Assembly (NCBI GenBank): GCA_026986575.1 | Contig: JALSOH010000004.1 | Span: 186,001 to 250,000, forward strand | Length of the DNA stretch: 64,000 nt | Direction of reading: 5' to 3' | Source of the DNA: Thermoproteota archaeon | Lineage (GTDB): Archaea; Korarchaeota; Korarchaeia; Korarchaeales; Korarchaeaceae | Shown: positions 8,325 through 16,312 of the stretch, one piece after another | Position numbering within the stretch: the stretch's first letter is position 1 | Layout of the letters: every line of letters starts with the position of its first letter | Program-made: the position numbers and the translations under genes | Notes under the pieces: generated by a model | Database searches by the model: none | Told to the model about the DNA's origin: nothing | What the model saw: only the letters and a program-made list of their open reading frames with translations

Positions 8325-9135
8325 CCCTCCTCAGAGCTACTATGAGCTCTCCCACTGCGAGCGGCTGGGCTCCCACTACCCCATACTTCCTAGCGAGCTT
8401 GACCACGCTGGGGGGTCTGACCCCATGCAGCGAGATGTCTCCTCTGTAGAGCAACTCCCTAGGATGGCCCTCCCTCACTATCCTCCCATTGGACATCACT
8501 ATCATCCTATTAGCCTTAGGGGCGAACAGGTCGAGCCTGTGCTCAGCAACCACCACAGTCACACCCTCCCTGTTCAAGTTTCCCAACACCTTAGCGATCC
8601 GCGCTGAGCTGAATGGATCCAACTCGCTTGTGGGTTCATCTAGCACGATAACATCGGGCTTCATTGCTAAAACGGAGGCGATGGCCACGAGTTGCTTCTC
8701 CCCACCGCTCAGCTCAGCTGTGCCCCTCTTCCTCAAGTGCTCTATCCCTAACTTCTTGAGGACCTCATTTATCCTCTCAATAATTTCCTCCCTAGGCAAC
8801 CCCAGATTCTCGAGACCGAATGCTATCTCCCTATCCACTCTGAGTGTGACGATCTGATTATCCGGATTCTGAAAGACCAACCCGACCTTCTTGGACAGCT
8901 GCGCGACGCTGGCCTCTCTCGTGTCCACCCCATCCACGAGGACCCTCCCCTTCATCTCCCCCCTGTAGAAGTGCGGTATCAGTCCGTTCAGGAGCCTCAA
9001 GAGGGTGGACTTGCCCGAGCCGCTGAGTCCGGCTATCAGGAGAAACTCACCTCTATCTATCTCCAAGCTGACCTCGGACAGCGCTGGTCTCTTACTGCCC
9101 TCGTAACGGAATGTCACGTTTTCTATTTTCAGCAT
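8302..9135 (-). CDS. ecfA: ECF transporter ATP-binding subunit (first copy)
   Basis: First gene of the ECF operon and partner ATPase of the downstream copy. Motifs seen: Walker A GLSGSGKST, Q-loop VFQNPDN, signature LSGGEKQ, Walker B VIVLDEPTSELD, and H-loop VVAEHRLD. A family-specific carboxyl extension of about 50 residues (HGVRPPSVVKLARKYG onward) may provide the dimer contact. The reading frame opens with GTG at 9144, but ATG at 9135 begins the usual MLKIENVTFRYEG strand, so I choose it. A palindromic TATA centre at 9166-9173 is 34 bp upstream and appears to be shared with the divergent S3Ae gene. Confidence 0.92.
   Translation of the reverse strand: MLKIENVTFRYEGSKRPALSEVSLEIDRGEFLLIAGLSGSGKSTLLRLLNGLIPHFYRGEMKGRVLVDGVDTREASVAQLSKKVGLVFQNPDNQIVTLRVDREIAFGLENLGLPREEIIERINEVLKKLGIEHLRKRGTAELSGGEKQLVAIASVLAMKPDVIVLDEPTSELDPFSSARIAKVLGNLNREGVTVVVAEHRLDLFAPKANRMIVMSNGRIVREGHPRELLYRGDISLHGVRPPSVVKLARKYGVVGAQPLAVGELIVALRRGVRIDRS
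8861..9021. repeat. 161-bp near-identical block in ecfA copy 1
   Basis: Partner of the block at 8041-8201 with 159 of 161 bases identical. Both copies are read on the minus strand and code for the same nucleotide-binding segment. The direct orientation and 820-bp spacing make the pair a potential site for deletion that would fuse the two ATPase genes in frame. Confidence 0.95.
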
Positions 9136-9165
9136 CGGGGCCACATGCTCACACTGTCAAAAAAG

Positions 9166-9173
9166 ATTATAAT
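9166..9173. promoter_or_regulatory. Palindromic TATA centre between ecfA and rps3ae
   Basis: The self-complementary ATTATAAT lies in the 70-bp divergent gap. Its centre is about 36 bp from the S3Ae ATG (9206) and about 35 bp from the ecfA ATG (9135). With archaeal initiation about 25 bp from the TATA centre, each transcript would have a leader of roughly 10 nt. One box could therefore bind TBP in either direction. Confidence 0.55.
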
Positions 9174-9205
9174 ACCTCCCACTGCCATCCAGCTGAGGGA
9201 TCCAA

Positions 9206-9859
9206 ATGCCTAGGAGGAGAGCGCGCAGAAAGGGACCGGCCAAGACGTGGTACCAAGTATATGCTGTGGATGTCTTTCCGAACCAGTGGATCGGCGAGAC
9301 TCCGGCCAGCGACCCCGAGAAGCTCATGGACCGGAATGTGGAGGTGGTGGTGAGGGACGTCACAGGGGACTTCATGCACGAGAAGTACAAACTGTGGTTC
9401 AGGATCTTCAAGGTTGATGGCAACAAGGCCTATGCCCGCTTTGTGAAGGAGATGCTGAATAGGGACTACATGAGATCCATAGTCCAGAGGAGGAGCTCTA
9501 GGATAGACGTACAATCTGAAGGGGTGGCCAAGGATGGTAATGAAGTCCGAATCTTCACCCTCATCGTCACATCGGTGAGGATCAGGAGCAGTCAGAAGAG
9601 TGCCGTAAGGAAGAGGGTCGACGAGTATGTGAGGAGCCTCATCCCAGAGTACACGGTGGAGGAATTGGTCAAGTCGTATATATTCGGTGAGCCGGTGCCC
9701 GTGGTCTCTGAGATCCAGAGGATAGCCTCTAAGGTCGCTCCAATAAAGTACGTGGAGCTCAGGAAGATGGTCATACTGAAACCTGCTGAGGTTCCAGAGA
9801 TACCGGCAGGGGTGGAGCAGGAGGTTGAAAGCAGCACTACTGGCAGCGGGGAAGGGTAA
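9206..9859 (+). CDS. rps3ae: 30S ribosomal protein S3Ae (eS1)
   Basis: Component of the small ribosomal subunit near the mRNA exit, conserved in archaea and eukaryotes. The 217-residue protein starts with a basic tail (MPRRRARRKGPAKTWYQVY) and retains the family blocks GETPASDPEKLMDR, LWFRIFKVDG, DYMRSIVQRRSSRID and SYIFGEPVPVVSEIQRIA. The carboxyl end is a short acidic and Ser/Gly-rich tail. ATG at 9206 follows the palindromic TATA box at 9166-9173. Its last 35 nt overlap the next gene, suggesting one transcript. Confidence 0.95.
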   Translation: MPRRRARRKGPAKTWYQVYAVDVFPNQWIGETPASDPEKLMDRNVEVVVRDVTGDFMHEKYKLWFRIFKVDGNKAYARFVKEMLNRDYMRSIVQRRSSRIDVQSEGVAKDGNEVRIFTLIVTSVRIRSSQKSAVRKRVDEYVRSLIPEYTVEELVKSYIFGEPVPVVSEIQRIASKVAPIKYVELRKMVILKPAEVPEIPAGVEQEVESSTTGSGEG

Positions 9860-10880
9860 GAGGTTACGACCAGTCACAGAAGCGAGGCCAAAGCCCCTCC
9901 TACCTATAGCTGGTTCCACTCTTTTTGAGTACAACTTCTCCCTGATTTCCGATCTACAGGTATATGCGGTCGTTAGCTACAGGAAGGAACTATTCATTGA
10001 CCTGTCCCAGCGCCTCAATTTCAAGATCGTGGACCAAGGCAAACCCATGGGAACGGGTCACGCGGTGATGAAGCTCAGAGATGAGATAAGGGATGACATC
10101 CTACTCATTTACGCCGACATCTACCTCCCACCTGACTCTGTCGAGAGGATCCTGTCCTACCGCGACAGGTACGACCATGTGGTGGCAGTTACTCCGGTGG
10201 AGAGGCCTTGGGAGTTCGGGGTGGTGGAGCTATCCTCGGGTCTTCTTAGGAGGATAGTGGAGAAGCCTAAAAAGGGTGAAGAGCCCTCGAACCTAATAGT
10301 GGCTGGAGCCTTCTTCCTCTCCCAATCAATCTTCGATCACCTGATGGATGTGACCCTATCGCCTAGGGGAGAGATAGAGTTGACAGACGCCCTTACGCTA
10401 GCTGCTTCGCGAGGGGAAAGGGTTGGAGTAGTCACCATCTCACCTTGGGTGGACGCGGGAAGACCGTCAGACTTCTTGCTAGCCCAGAAGTATCTGATGA
10501 ACGACGTGATCAGTGGCGAAAGGTCACCTCCGGAGGGGTACGTCTTGGAGGGGGACATACTCATATCGAGCACGGGGGTTATTGAGAGCTCGGAGCTGGA
10601 AGGACCTTCGGTGGTGGCGGGGCTGCTGAGAGAATCGACCTTAGGCCCTTACTCATATCTGGAAGCTGATTCTCGCGTCACGAACTCGAAGATCCTCAAC
10701 TCCATAGTAATGAGGGGCTCATCGATCCTCAAATCTGAGGTGGCGGATTCTCTAATCGCAGACGATGGGGTGGTCGAGGGGAGTACCTTGACAAGCTCGG
10801 TTACCGCACCATCTTCTCACATCGTCAATTGCAAGATAGAAGGGGAGAAGGTATGGGAGAGTAGGGCGTGTGTCACCTAG
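9825..10880 (+). CDS. Sugar-1-phosphate nucleotidyltransferase (GlmU/RfbA-like)
   Basis: Makes NDP-sugars from sugar-1-phosphate and NTP. The 351-residue protein has the nucleotidyltransferase signature LLAAGKGKRLRPVTEARPKPLLPI at its start (the run spans residues 5-28; key residues G8-x-G-x-R and the KP pair), MGTGHAV for nucleotide contact, and the metal-binding YADIYL (about 96). After about residue 240 the sequence becomes a left-handed beta-helix-like series with hexad character (SRVTNSKILNSIVMRGSSIL). This fits the archaeal bifunctional nucleotidyltransferase/acetyltransferase type, but the helix part is short (about 100 residues), so acetyl transfer is uncertain. It overlaps S3Ae by 35 nt and the convergent ychF end by 8 nt. 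Confidence 0.85.
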   Translation: MKAALLAAGKGKRLRPVTEARPKPLLPIAGSTLFEYNFSLISDLQVYAVVSYRKELFIDLSQRLNFKIVDQGKPMGTGHAVMKLRDEIRDDILLIYADIYLPPDSVERILSYRDRYDHVVAVTPVERPWEFGVVELSSGLLRRIVEKPKKGEEPSNLIVAGAFFLSQSIFDHLMDVTLSPRGEIELTDALTLAASRGERVGVVTISPWVDAGRPSDFLLAQKYLMNDVISGERSPPEGYVLEGDILISSTGVIESSELEGPSVVAGLLRESTLGPYSYLEADSRVTNSKILNSIVMRGSSILKSEVADSLIADDGVVEGSTLTSSVTAPSSHIVNCKIEGEKVWESRACVT

Positions 10881-12066
10881 CGGCCACTATCTTCACGACG
10901 TCTCTGTGTCTCAATACGTAGTCTAGAGATATCCTCCTCTTCTCCCTAACATCTATCCCGTAAAGGGCCTTCTTAGCTATCTCACTGTGGATCTTCTCAG
11001 CCAGATCCCTGACCGTACCACCCTTGGGCAGCAGTATGGCATCCGGAAGGACGTTCCCATCTTTATCCGACAGCTTAGTCTCATTCTCAACTGGGAAAAC
11101 GACCTTCATACCGAGCACGTCATAAACAGCGGATTCCAGCGTCTCCTGAACCCCTGTACTCCCGTATCTCTTCAACACCCTCTCCCTAATGGCCTCCAGA
11201 GCCCTCAGCTGAGCTCTAGTGAGTCTGGACTCATCCATCACATCGAAGTCGGGATCTCCTGGCTCGTACCTGATGAGTCCCGCCTTCGCCGCTTTCCTCA
11301 GGATAAGCTCGGCTTCAGCCGACACCGGAATTACGTGCTCCTCCAAAACTTCTCTCATCCTCTTTATATTATCCTCTGCTTCCGATACATCTACCTTGTT
11401 AGCTGCCACTACAAAGGGCTTCCCCCTTCTCAAGATCTCCCTCGAGAATTCGATCAGGTCCTCATCTCTCCAGTCTAGAGGAGATTTCTCCAGCGACAGT
11501 TCCCTCAACACAACCTTGATGATTCCACTATCTATATCCAGTCCCGAGAGGACCTCGTGTAGCGCCGCATCAACCGAGGAGCCAGCCACGACCCTTCCCC
11601 TGATCTTACTTTTGGATCTCTCTATGATAGATGCCACCCAGAGAGCGAACTCCTCTTTTACAATTGTAACATCCTCTATGGGATCGTGACTGGATGGAGG
11701 TACGGGATTGCCCTCTTCATCGGTGGAGCCAGAGGCGTCCACCACGATCACGTTCACGCTGGCCCTCCTCAAATCATCTAGGAACTTGTTTCCGAGTCCC
11801 CTTCCCTTAGACGCACCCTTCACCAACCCAGCAACGTCCAATAGCTTCACCGGAACGTATCTGTACCTACCATTGCACCAACCGTACTTCGGATCGCACT
11901 TCACCCCGAACTCAGTGCACACGGACTTGACCCTCACATACCCCACGCCCTCATTCGGATTTATCGTGACGAAAGGTCGATTTTCCCTCTCTGCCTCCAC
12001 TAGGGTAGCAGCTGAGAAGAAAGTGGTCTTACCGACGTTCGTCTTCCCGACCAAGCCTATTAGCAT
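10873..12066 (-). CDS. ychF: YchF/Obg-related NTPase with TGS domain
   Basis: Ribosome-associated P-loop NTPase of the Obg superfamily. Motifs: G1 GLVGKTNVGKTT at the N-terminus, G3 DVAGLVKGASKGRGLG near residue 85, G4-position NKVD near residue 250 (typical NxxE-type YchF proteins prefer ATP; here NKVD favours GTP), and a carboxyl TGS domain (VLPDAILLPKGGTVRDLAEKIH). A possible TTG start exists at 12087, but ATG at 12066 lies about 26 bp from the centre of a TATA box at 12088-12097, exactly where a leaderless archaeal transcript would begin, and matches the usual N-terminus MLIGLVGK. The upstream codons would overlap the TATA box. Confidence 0.9.
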   Translation of the reverse strand: MLIGLVGKTNVGKTTFFSAATLVEAERENRPFVTINPNEGVGYVRVKSVCTEFGVKCDPKYGWCNGRYRYVPVKLLDVAGLVKGASKGRGLGNKFLDDLRRASVNVIVVDASGSTDEEGNPVPPSSHDPIEDVTIVKEEFALWVASIIERSKSKIRGRVVAGSSVDAALHEVLSGLDIDSGIIKVVLRELSLEKSPLDWRDEDLIEFSREILRRGKPFVVAANKVDVSEAEDNIKRMREVLEEHVIPVSAEAELILRKAAKAGLIRYEPGDPDFDVMDESRLTRAQLRALEAIRERVLKRYGSTGVQETLESAVYDVLGMKVVFPVENETKLSDKDGNVLPDAILLPKGGTVRDLAEKIHSEIAKKALYGIDVREKRRISLDYVLRHRDVVKIVAAR

Positions 12067-12087
12067 CCTGCCTTCTTGAACTATCAA

Positions 12088-12097
12088 ATTTTAAAAT
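12088..12097. promoter_or_regulatory. Palindromic TATA box between ychF and rpl15e
   Basis: ATTTTAAAAT is a perfect 10-bp palindrome in the divergent gap. Its centre is 26 bp from the ychF ATG at 12066 (leaderless distance) and 25 bp from 12117, giving an L15e transcript start near 12117 and a leader of about 35 nt before the L15e ATG at 12153. Confidence 0.6.
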
Positions 12098-12152
12098 CCA
12101 CCAGTGGAGGGCCTGAGTGCAGGGTGTAAACTTGGTAGTCGCAGGAAGGTAC

Positions 12153-12734
12153 ATGGAGAAACTGGTCTGGAGGAGACGCAAGGAGGATCCGGACTTGGTC
12201 AAGCTCTGGAAGGATAGACTGATACGGTGGAGAAGGGAGCCAGCGATAGTCAGAGTGGAGAGACCCACCAGAATAGATAGGGCAAGGACTCTAGGGTACA
12301 GGGCCAAACAAGGATTCGTAGTGGTGAGAGTCAGGGTCAGGAAAGGTGGTAGAAGGAAGGGAAGGCCGAGATCCGGCAGGAAGCCTGCGGGACTGGGCAT
12401 CCTCAAGCTGACCCCTAGTAAGAGCATAAGGTGGATAGCTGAGGAGAGGGCTGCGAGAAAGTTCCCCAACTTGGAGGTCCTCAACTCTTACTATGTCGCC
12501 GAGGACGGCAAGTACTATTGGTACGAGGTGATAATGGTAGATCCTCATCACCCGGTCATAAAGGCCGATCCTAGGATCAACTGGATACTCAACCCCGCCA
12601 ACAAGAGGAGGGTATTCAGGGGACTCACGAGCGCCGGTAAGAAATCTAGGGGTTTAAGGGCTTCTAGAGGAATACCCGACATAGTCAAGAGGTTCAAGCG
12701 CAAGAGGAGGCTGGCTAAGAGGCCGGGAGCCTGA
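12153..12734 (+). CDS. rpl15e: 50S ribosomal protein L15e
   Basis: Large-subunit ribosomal protein of the archaeal/eukaryotic set. The 193-residue, strongly basic protein has the hallmark [21 protein letters not shown] block near residue 35 and [14 protein letters not shown] near the end. A GTG at 12117 would add 12 residues, but ATG at 12153 follows AGGAAGG at good spacing and gives the same N-terminal length as Pyrococcus-type L15e, so I choose it. It begins the run L15e, COG1325, Rpp30, Pop5, which is a familiar archaeal order. Confidence 0.95.
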   Translation: MEKLVWRRRKEDPDLVKLWKDRLIRWRREPAIVRVERPTRIDRARTLGYRAKQGFVVVRVRVRKGGRRKGRPRSGRKPAGLGILKLTPSKSIRWIAEERAARKFPNLEVLNSYYVAEDGKYYWYEVIMVDPHHPVIKADPRINWILNPANKRRVFRGLTSAGKKSRGLRASRGIPDIVKRFKRKRRLAKRPGA

Positions 12735-12739
12735 GCGAT

Positions 12740-13192
12740 TTGTGGCCCCTCATCCTCTCCTCCGCGGAGATCACCACAATAGTATATCCCACGGAATTGG
12801 AGGAGAGGGTGAGAGATCTCCTACTCACACTTGCAGAAGGGGAAGGTGACCTCAAGCTTGAGGAGGAGAAATTCACGAGCCATTACGGCTACTCTTTCAA
12901 GATACTAACGATTAAACTCGGAAAGAGAGCAGCGGAATTCCTCCTGAAGCGTGTTATCTGCTTCTTAGAGGAGTTCGACTTCCTCTCCCTAATGAGTACG
13001 CTGGAAAGTCATGTGGACGGGAGGGATCTCTACCTAAGACTCGATAAACAGGAGCTAGCCTTGGGTAGGTACATGTTATTCTCGGGGGGTCCAGGGGGGT
13101 ACGTGAGGATCAAGCTGACGTTCAGGAAGAAAGTGAACGACTTAGAATCCTTGCTCAGAGAGGTGAGGGAAGACCAGTGCCCCGCTACATAG
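12740..13192 (+). CDS. COG1325-family RNA-binding protein (exosome-associated)
   Basis: A 150-residue protein matching the archaeal COG1325 family, often named an exosome-associated RNA-binding protein from gene context; no direct biochemical role is known to me. The N-terminal strand LSSAEITTIVYPTELEERV and the pattern ESHVDGRDLYLRLDKQELALG are characteristic. TTG at 12740 starts 5 nt after the L15e stop. It overlaps the Rpp30 gene by 16 nt. Its place between L15e and two RNase P subunits supports a role in RNA processing. Confidence 0.75.
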   Translation: MWPLILSSAEITTIVYPTELEERVRDLLLTLAEGEGDLKLEEEKFTSHYGYSFKILTIKLGKRAAEFLLKRVICFLEEFDFLSLMSTLESHVDGRDLYLRLDKQELALGRYMLFSGGPGGYVRIKLTFRKKVNDLESLLREVREDQCPAT

Positions 13193-13830
13193 ATATAATA
13201 GCACCTGAGAGTGAGGAACAGCTCGAACTGATGGTGAGTAGGGCAATTTCACTTGGGTTCGGTGCGGTAGGGATTGTCGGAGACTTTCCTGATCTTCCCA
13301 ACGGAACCTTCAGGGTCTCCATAGTGGGACCATCCTCCATTCCTCAAGAAGCGAGGAAGATAAGGAGTAAGGTGAGACTTCTTCTATCCTCACCCAAGAC
13401 CCTCGAAGAGTCAAGAAAGGTCACTTTCAGCAAGCTCGTAGATGGTGTCGTTGCGAGCTACGACACTGGTAGGCCCAATTTCGATTACGTATCAGCGAAG
13501 CTGCTCAAGAGGAATGAAGGGACCCTCTTAGTTCCGGTGGCATGGATGATCAGGAAAATGCTCGAGGAACCACATGTTATCAGGAACGTTCGGCTGGAGG
13601 TCAGGATTGCTCTCAAAGCGGGATTATATCCCGTGATTGCCTCGATGGCCCGAGATGTCAGAGAGATAGTGCCTCCCCGTTTACTCGTCTCCTTTGGCGA
13701 GTTCATTTTGGATCTGAGGAGGGATCAGGCTAAATCCATGGTTAAGGACTTCCCATCTTATCTCATCAGCGAGGAGAGGAAGCTCAGAACCAAGGGAGTT
13801 GCCTTAGATGAAGTTCAGGGTTCCCATTGA
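13177..13830 (+). CDS. rnp3: RNase P protein subunit Rpp30 (component 3)
   Basis: Protein subunit of the archaeal RNase P holoenzyme that matures tRNA 5' ends; Rpp30 pairs with Pop5. The 217-residue protein has the PHP-like TIM-barrel blocks of the family: VDGVVASYDTGRPNFDYVSAKLL is replaced around residue 88 by an equivalent strand, with LEVRIALKAGLYPVIASMAR (about 140) and a final LLVSFGEF (about 168) typical of Rpp30. It begins with ATG, overlaps COG1325 by 16 nt and Pop5 by 23 nt, indicating tight coupling. Confidence 0.88.
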   Translation: MPRYIDIIAPESEEQLELMVSRAISLGFGAVGIVGDFPDLPNGTFRVSIVGPSSIPQEARKIRSKVRLLLSSPKTLEESRKVTFSKLVDGVVASYDTGRPNFDYVSAKLLKRNEGTLLVPVAWMIRKMLEEPHVIRNVRLEVRIALKAGLYPVIASMARDVREIVPPRLLVSFGEFILDLRRDQAKSMVKDFPSYLISEERKLRTKGVALDEVQGSH

Positions 13831-14146
13831 ACTCAAAGAGAGGAGGAGGTATATCTGCGTGTACGCGCCGGTTTCCAAGTCCGATCTGAATAAGGCCCTC
13901 AAGAGGAGATTGAGGGAGTTATCGGGGATTAAGGGGAGCGGTATCTATAGATTCACTCTGCTCCCTTTGGGGAATGCCAACTTCCTAGTTAGGACAACCG
14001 AAGCCTCCTTAGCAGCCTTGCTCACGGCCCTCCTCATAAACAGATACAAGGATATCCCCTCACTGGAGGTTAGAGGTATCTCGGGCACCCTAAGGAAGGC
14101 GAAGGAGTTATGCGCCGTTCCTCCCACTGTCAAGCGACGTAGTTGA
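13808..14146 (+). CDS. rnp2: RNase P protein subunit Pop5 (component 2)
   Basis: Second RNase P protein subunit, partner of Rpp30. The 112-residue length and the alternating strand/helix pattern (RRRYICVYAP, RRLRELSGIKGSG, RFTLLPLGNANFLVRT, PSLEVRGISGTLRKAKE) match Pop5. The carboxyl SGTLRKAKE motif is typical. Start ATG at 13808 lies inside the Rpp30 gene. The following 73 bp to psmA contain a possible TATA (AAACTCTTTATG, about 14164), so the proteasome gene may have its own promoter. Confidence 0.88.
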   Translation: MKFRVPIELKERRRYICVYAPVSKSDLNKALKRRLRELSGIKGSGIYRFTLLPLGNANFLVRTTEASLAALLTALLINRYKDIPSLEVRGISGTLRKAKELCAVPPTVKRRS

Positions 14147-14219
14147 TCGTGATCACGGAGGGAAAACTCTTTATGTCCTAGGACTTTTCAATGACTGAAC
14201 ATCCTAGTGGGGTGGACAA

Positions 14220-14930
14220 ATGTTTCCACAGGTTACAGGGTATGATAGAGCGATTACAGTCTTCAGTCCTGATGGCAGACTTCTCCAAGTGGAGTACGCC
14301 CTTTCTGCCACTAAAAGGACCCCTCTGGCCTTGGGTATAAAATGCAAGGACGGAGTAGTCCTCCTAGCCGTGAGGAAGTACATCTCTCCGTTGGCTACCC
14401 CTCCCGAGAAGATATACAAGATAGACAACCACATAGGCGCGATTGCTGCTGGTCTGGTGGGTGACGGCCTCGTCCTCATAGAGAGAGGAAGGCTCGAGGC
14501 CCAGTACAACAGGCTCATCTATGGTGAACCAATAACCGTGAAGAACTTGGCTAAGAGGATTGCCGTCCACAAGCAGCAGTTTACCCAGTATGCCGGTCTA
14601 AGACCGTTCGGCGTCATGATGATGATAGGAGGCATAGATGAGGAGCCTGAACTCTACGTGACCCATCCGGGAGGGGCCTTCTACGACTACGCGGCCTTCG
14701 CGGTTGGGAAGAACTCCGACAAGGTGAACGAGACCCTGAAGCAGACATATAATGAGGGTATGTCCCTAGACGAGTGCTTGAAGTACGCTATAAAGCTGAT
14801 AATGGAGGCAGAGGAGGGTGAGGTGACCGCGGACTCGTTAGAGGTTGCAGTCATAGACAGAGAGACGAGGAAGTTCAGAAAGCTGTCCAGAGATGAGCTT
14901 GAAGAGTATGTAAAGGCCGCGAAGGGGTGA
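14220..14930 (+). CDS. psmA: Proteasome alpha subunit
   Basis: Outer-ring subunit of the 20S proteasome, forming the gate and docking site for regulatory ATPases. The 236-residue protein has the proteasome A signature GYDRAITVFSPDGRLLQVEYA at residues 7-27 (pattern YDR...FSPDGRL.QVEYA), the conserved LYGEP-like LIYGEPI (about 99), and RPFGVMMMIGG (about 131). ATG at 14220 is preceded by GGGGTGG. The gene opens the exosome/SBDS run and is 5 nt from SBDS. Confidence 0.97.
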   Translation: MFPQVTGYDRAITVFSPDGRLLQVEYALSATKRTPLALGIKCKDGVVLLAVRKYISPLATPPEKIYKIDNHIGAIAAGLVGDGLVLIERGRLEAQYNRLIYGEPITVKNLAKRIAVHKQQFTQYAGLRPFGVMMMIGGIDEEPELYVTHPGGAFYDYAAFAVGKNSDKVNETLKQTYNEGMSLDECLKYAIKLIMEAEEGEVTADSLEVAVIDRETRKFRKLSRDELEEYVKAAKG

Positions 14931-14935
14931 TTTAG

Positions 14936-15613
14936 GTGCCCGAGCCAGTAATAGCGAGGATTACTCGGGCCGGAAAGAGGTTCGAGATATATGTGTATCC
15001 GGAGAAGGCCTATCAGTTCAGGGAAGGCAGACCAGTAGATGTGAGGAGTATTCTGGCAGTGGAGAACGTGTTCACGGACGCCAGAAAGGCCCTGAAGGCC
15101 TCCTCAGCTGATCTCAAGAAGGCCTTCGGAACTACCGATCCTTACGAGATAGCCGAGATCATTCTTAAGGAGGGAGAGGTTCAGCTGACTGCGGAGTATA
15201 GAAAGAAGCTTCAGGAGGAGAAGACCCGCTGGATAGTCAACTACATACACAAGAACTTCGTCGATCCACAGACCAACCTCCCACATCCAGTATCTAGGAT
15301 ACAGAAGGCCATGAAGGAGGCCAAAGTGAAGATAGATCCAATGAAGGAGCCCGAGCAACAGGTCAAGGAGGTAGTGGAGCAGCTTAGGAAGATACTCCCC
15401 CTAAAGAGCGGTCAGGTTAGGATGACTGTGATCGTTCCCGCTTCGGTGTGGGCCAAGGCGAGATCTCTCTTGGCTGGTCAAGGGAGCATACTGTCGGAGA
15501 AGTGGTCTGACGATGGGACCCAAGTCACCTTTAAGGTGGAGCTCCCTATAGGGGCCCAGATGCTCGTCTTGGAGAGAATAGGAGAGATGGGAGGCCAGGC
15601 GAAAGTTGAGTGA
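14936..15613 (+). CDS. SBDS family ribosome maturation protein
   Basis: Archaeal orthologue of the Shwachman-Bodian-Diamond protein, which acts in 60S/50S subunit maturation with an EF-2-like GTPase. The 225-residue protein has the three expected domains: the FYSH fold at the N-terminus ([37 protein letters not shown]), a helical middle domain with [20 protein letters not shown] and [11 protein letters not shown]-like [17 protein letters not shown], and a ferredoxin-like carboxyl domain. Start is GTG at 14936. It overlaps Rrp4 by 8 nt. Confidence 0.95.
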   Translation: MPEPVIARITRAGKRFEIYVYPEKAYQFREGRPVDVRSILAVENVFTDARKALKASSADLKKAFGTTDPYEIAEIILKEGEVQLTAEYRKKLQEEKTRWIVNYIHKNFVDPQTNLPHPVSRIQKAMKEAKVKIDPMKEPEQQVKEVVEQLRKILPLKSGQVRMTVIVPASVWAKARSLLAGQGSILSEKWSDDGTQVTFKVELPIGAQMLVLERIGEMGGQAKVE

Positions 15614-16298
15614 AAGTGCGATACTCGTAAAGAACAGGGAGGTTGTCGTTCCTGGGCAGCCCCTAGCTAGGGGGAGGTTCAAGCTAGGTAGGGACGTTTT
15701 CCGGGACGAATCTGGCATCATCAGGGCCAAGAAGCTGGGATTAGCCGATATAAAGGAAGATACTGTGTCAGTAGTTCCGCTTTCCGGCGCTTATATCCCC
15801 AAGGAGGGGGACATAGTCATAGGGATAATCTCTAGGATAAGCGGGTCCACCATAATAGTGGACATAAGATCTCCCTATCAAGGCGTGATCCCCATACCCA
15901 GGGGGAGGGCTACCGAGAGGGTGGATATGAGGAAGTACAACCTGAAGCTGGGCGATGTGATACTGGCGAAGGTCAAGGCGTTTGATGGATCATCATCCCT
16001 CCTCCTCACGATAGACATGGAGGGCTTGGGGAAACTGGAGGGAGGCTACATACTCGAGGTGGAACCTGCCAAAGTGCCTAGGGTCATAGGGAAGAGGCAG
16101 TCCATGCTGACGATCCTCAAGGAGAAGACTAGGAGTGATATAATCGTTGGGAACAACGGTAGGATATGGGTGCGCTCCCCCTCCTTGAGGGAGTTACTTG
16201 CTCTGGAGAAGGCATTAAGGAAAATAGAGACAGAATCTCACGTCTCAGGACTCAGCGATAGAGTATCTTCTTTCTTGACCCAGGAACTCTCTGATTGA
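15606..16298 (+). CDS. rrp4: Exosome RNA-binding subunit Rrp4
   Basis: Cap protein of the archaeal RNA exosome that binds substrate RNA above the Rrp41/Rrp42 ring. The 230-residue protein has an N-terminal domain with [10 protein letters not shown], an S1 domain ([20 protein letters not shown], about 62-82), and a carboxyl KH domain ([13 protein letters not shown], about 180). Start TTG at 15606 overlaps the SBDS stop. Its stop overlaps the leader of Rrp41. Confidence 0.95.
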   Translation: MSESAILVKNREVVVPGQPLARGRFKLGRDVFRDESGIIRAKKLGLADIKEDTVSVVPLSGAYIPKEGDIVIGIISRISGSTIIVDIRSPYQGVIPIPRGRATERVDMRKYNLKLGDVILAKVKAFDGSSSLLLTIDMEGLGKLEGGYILEVEPAKVPRVIGKRQSMLTILKEKTRSDIIVGNNGRIWVRSPSLRELLALEKALRKIETESHVSGLSDRVSSFLTQELSD

Positions 16299-16312
16299 GG
16301 AGGTGTAAGGTC

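Noticed and set aside
8041-9021. Duplicated block as an insertion sequence or mobile element
   Set aside because: The repeat is entirely inside two in-frame ATPase genes, codes for the Walker A to Q-loop segment and has no terminal inverted repeats.
15104-15358. Opposite-strand frames inside SBDS, valS, L15e, MCM and others
   Set aside because: They have no ribosome-binding sites, show biased composition and lie over strongly conserved genes.
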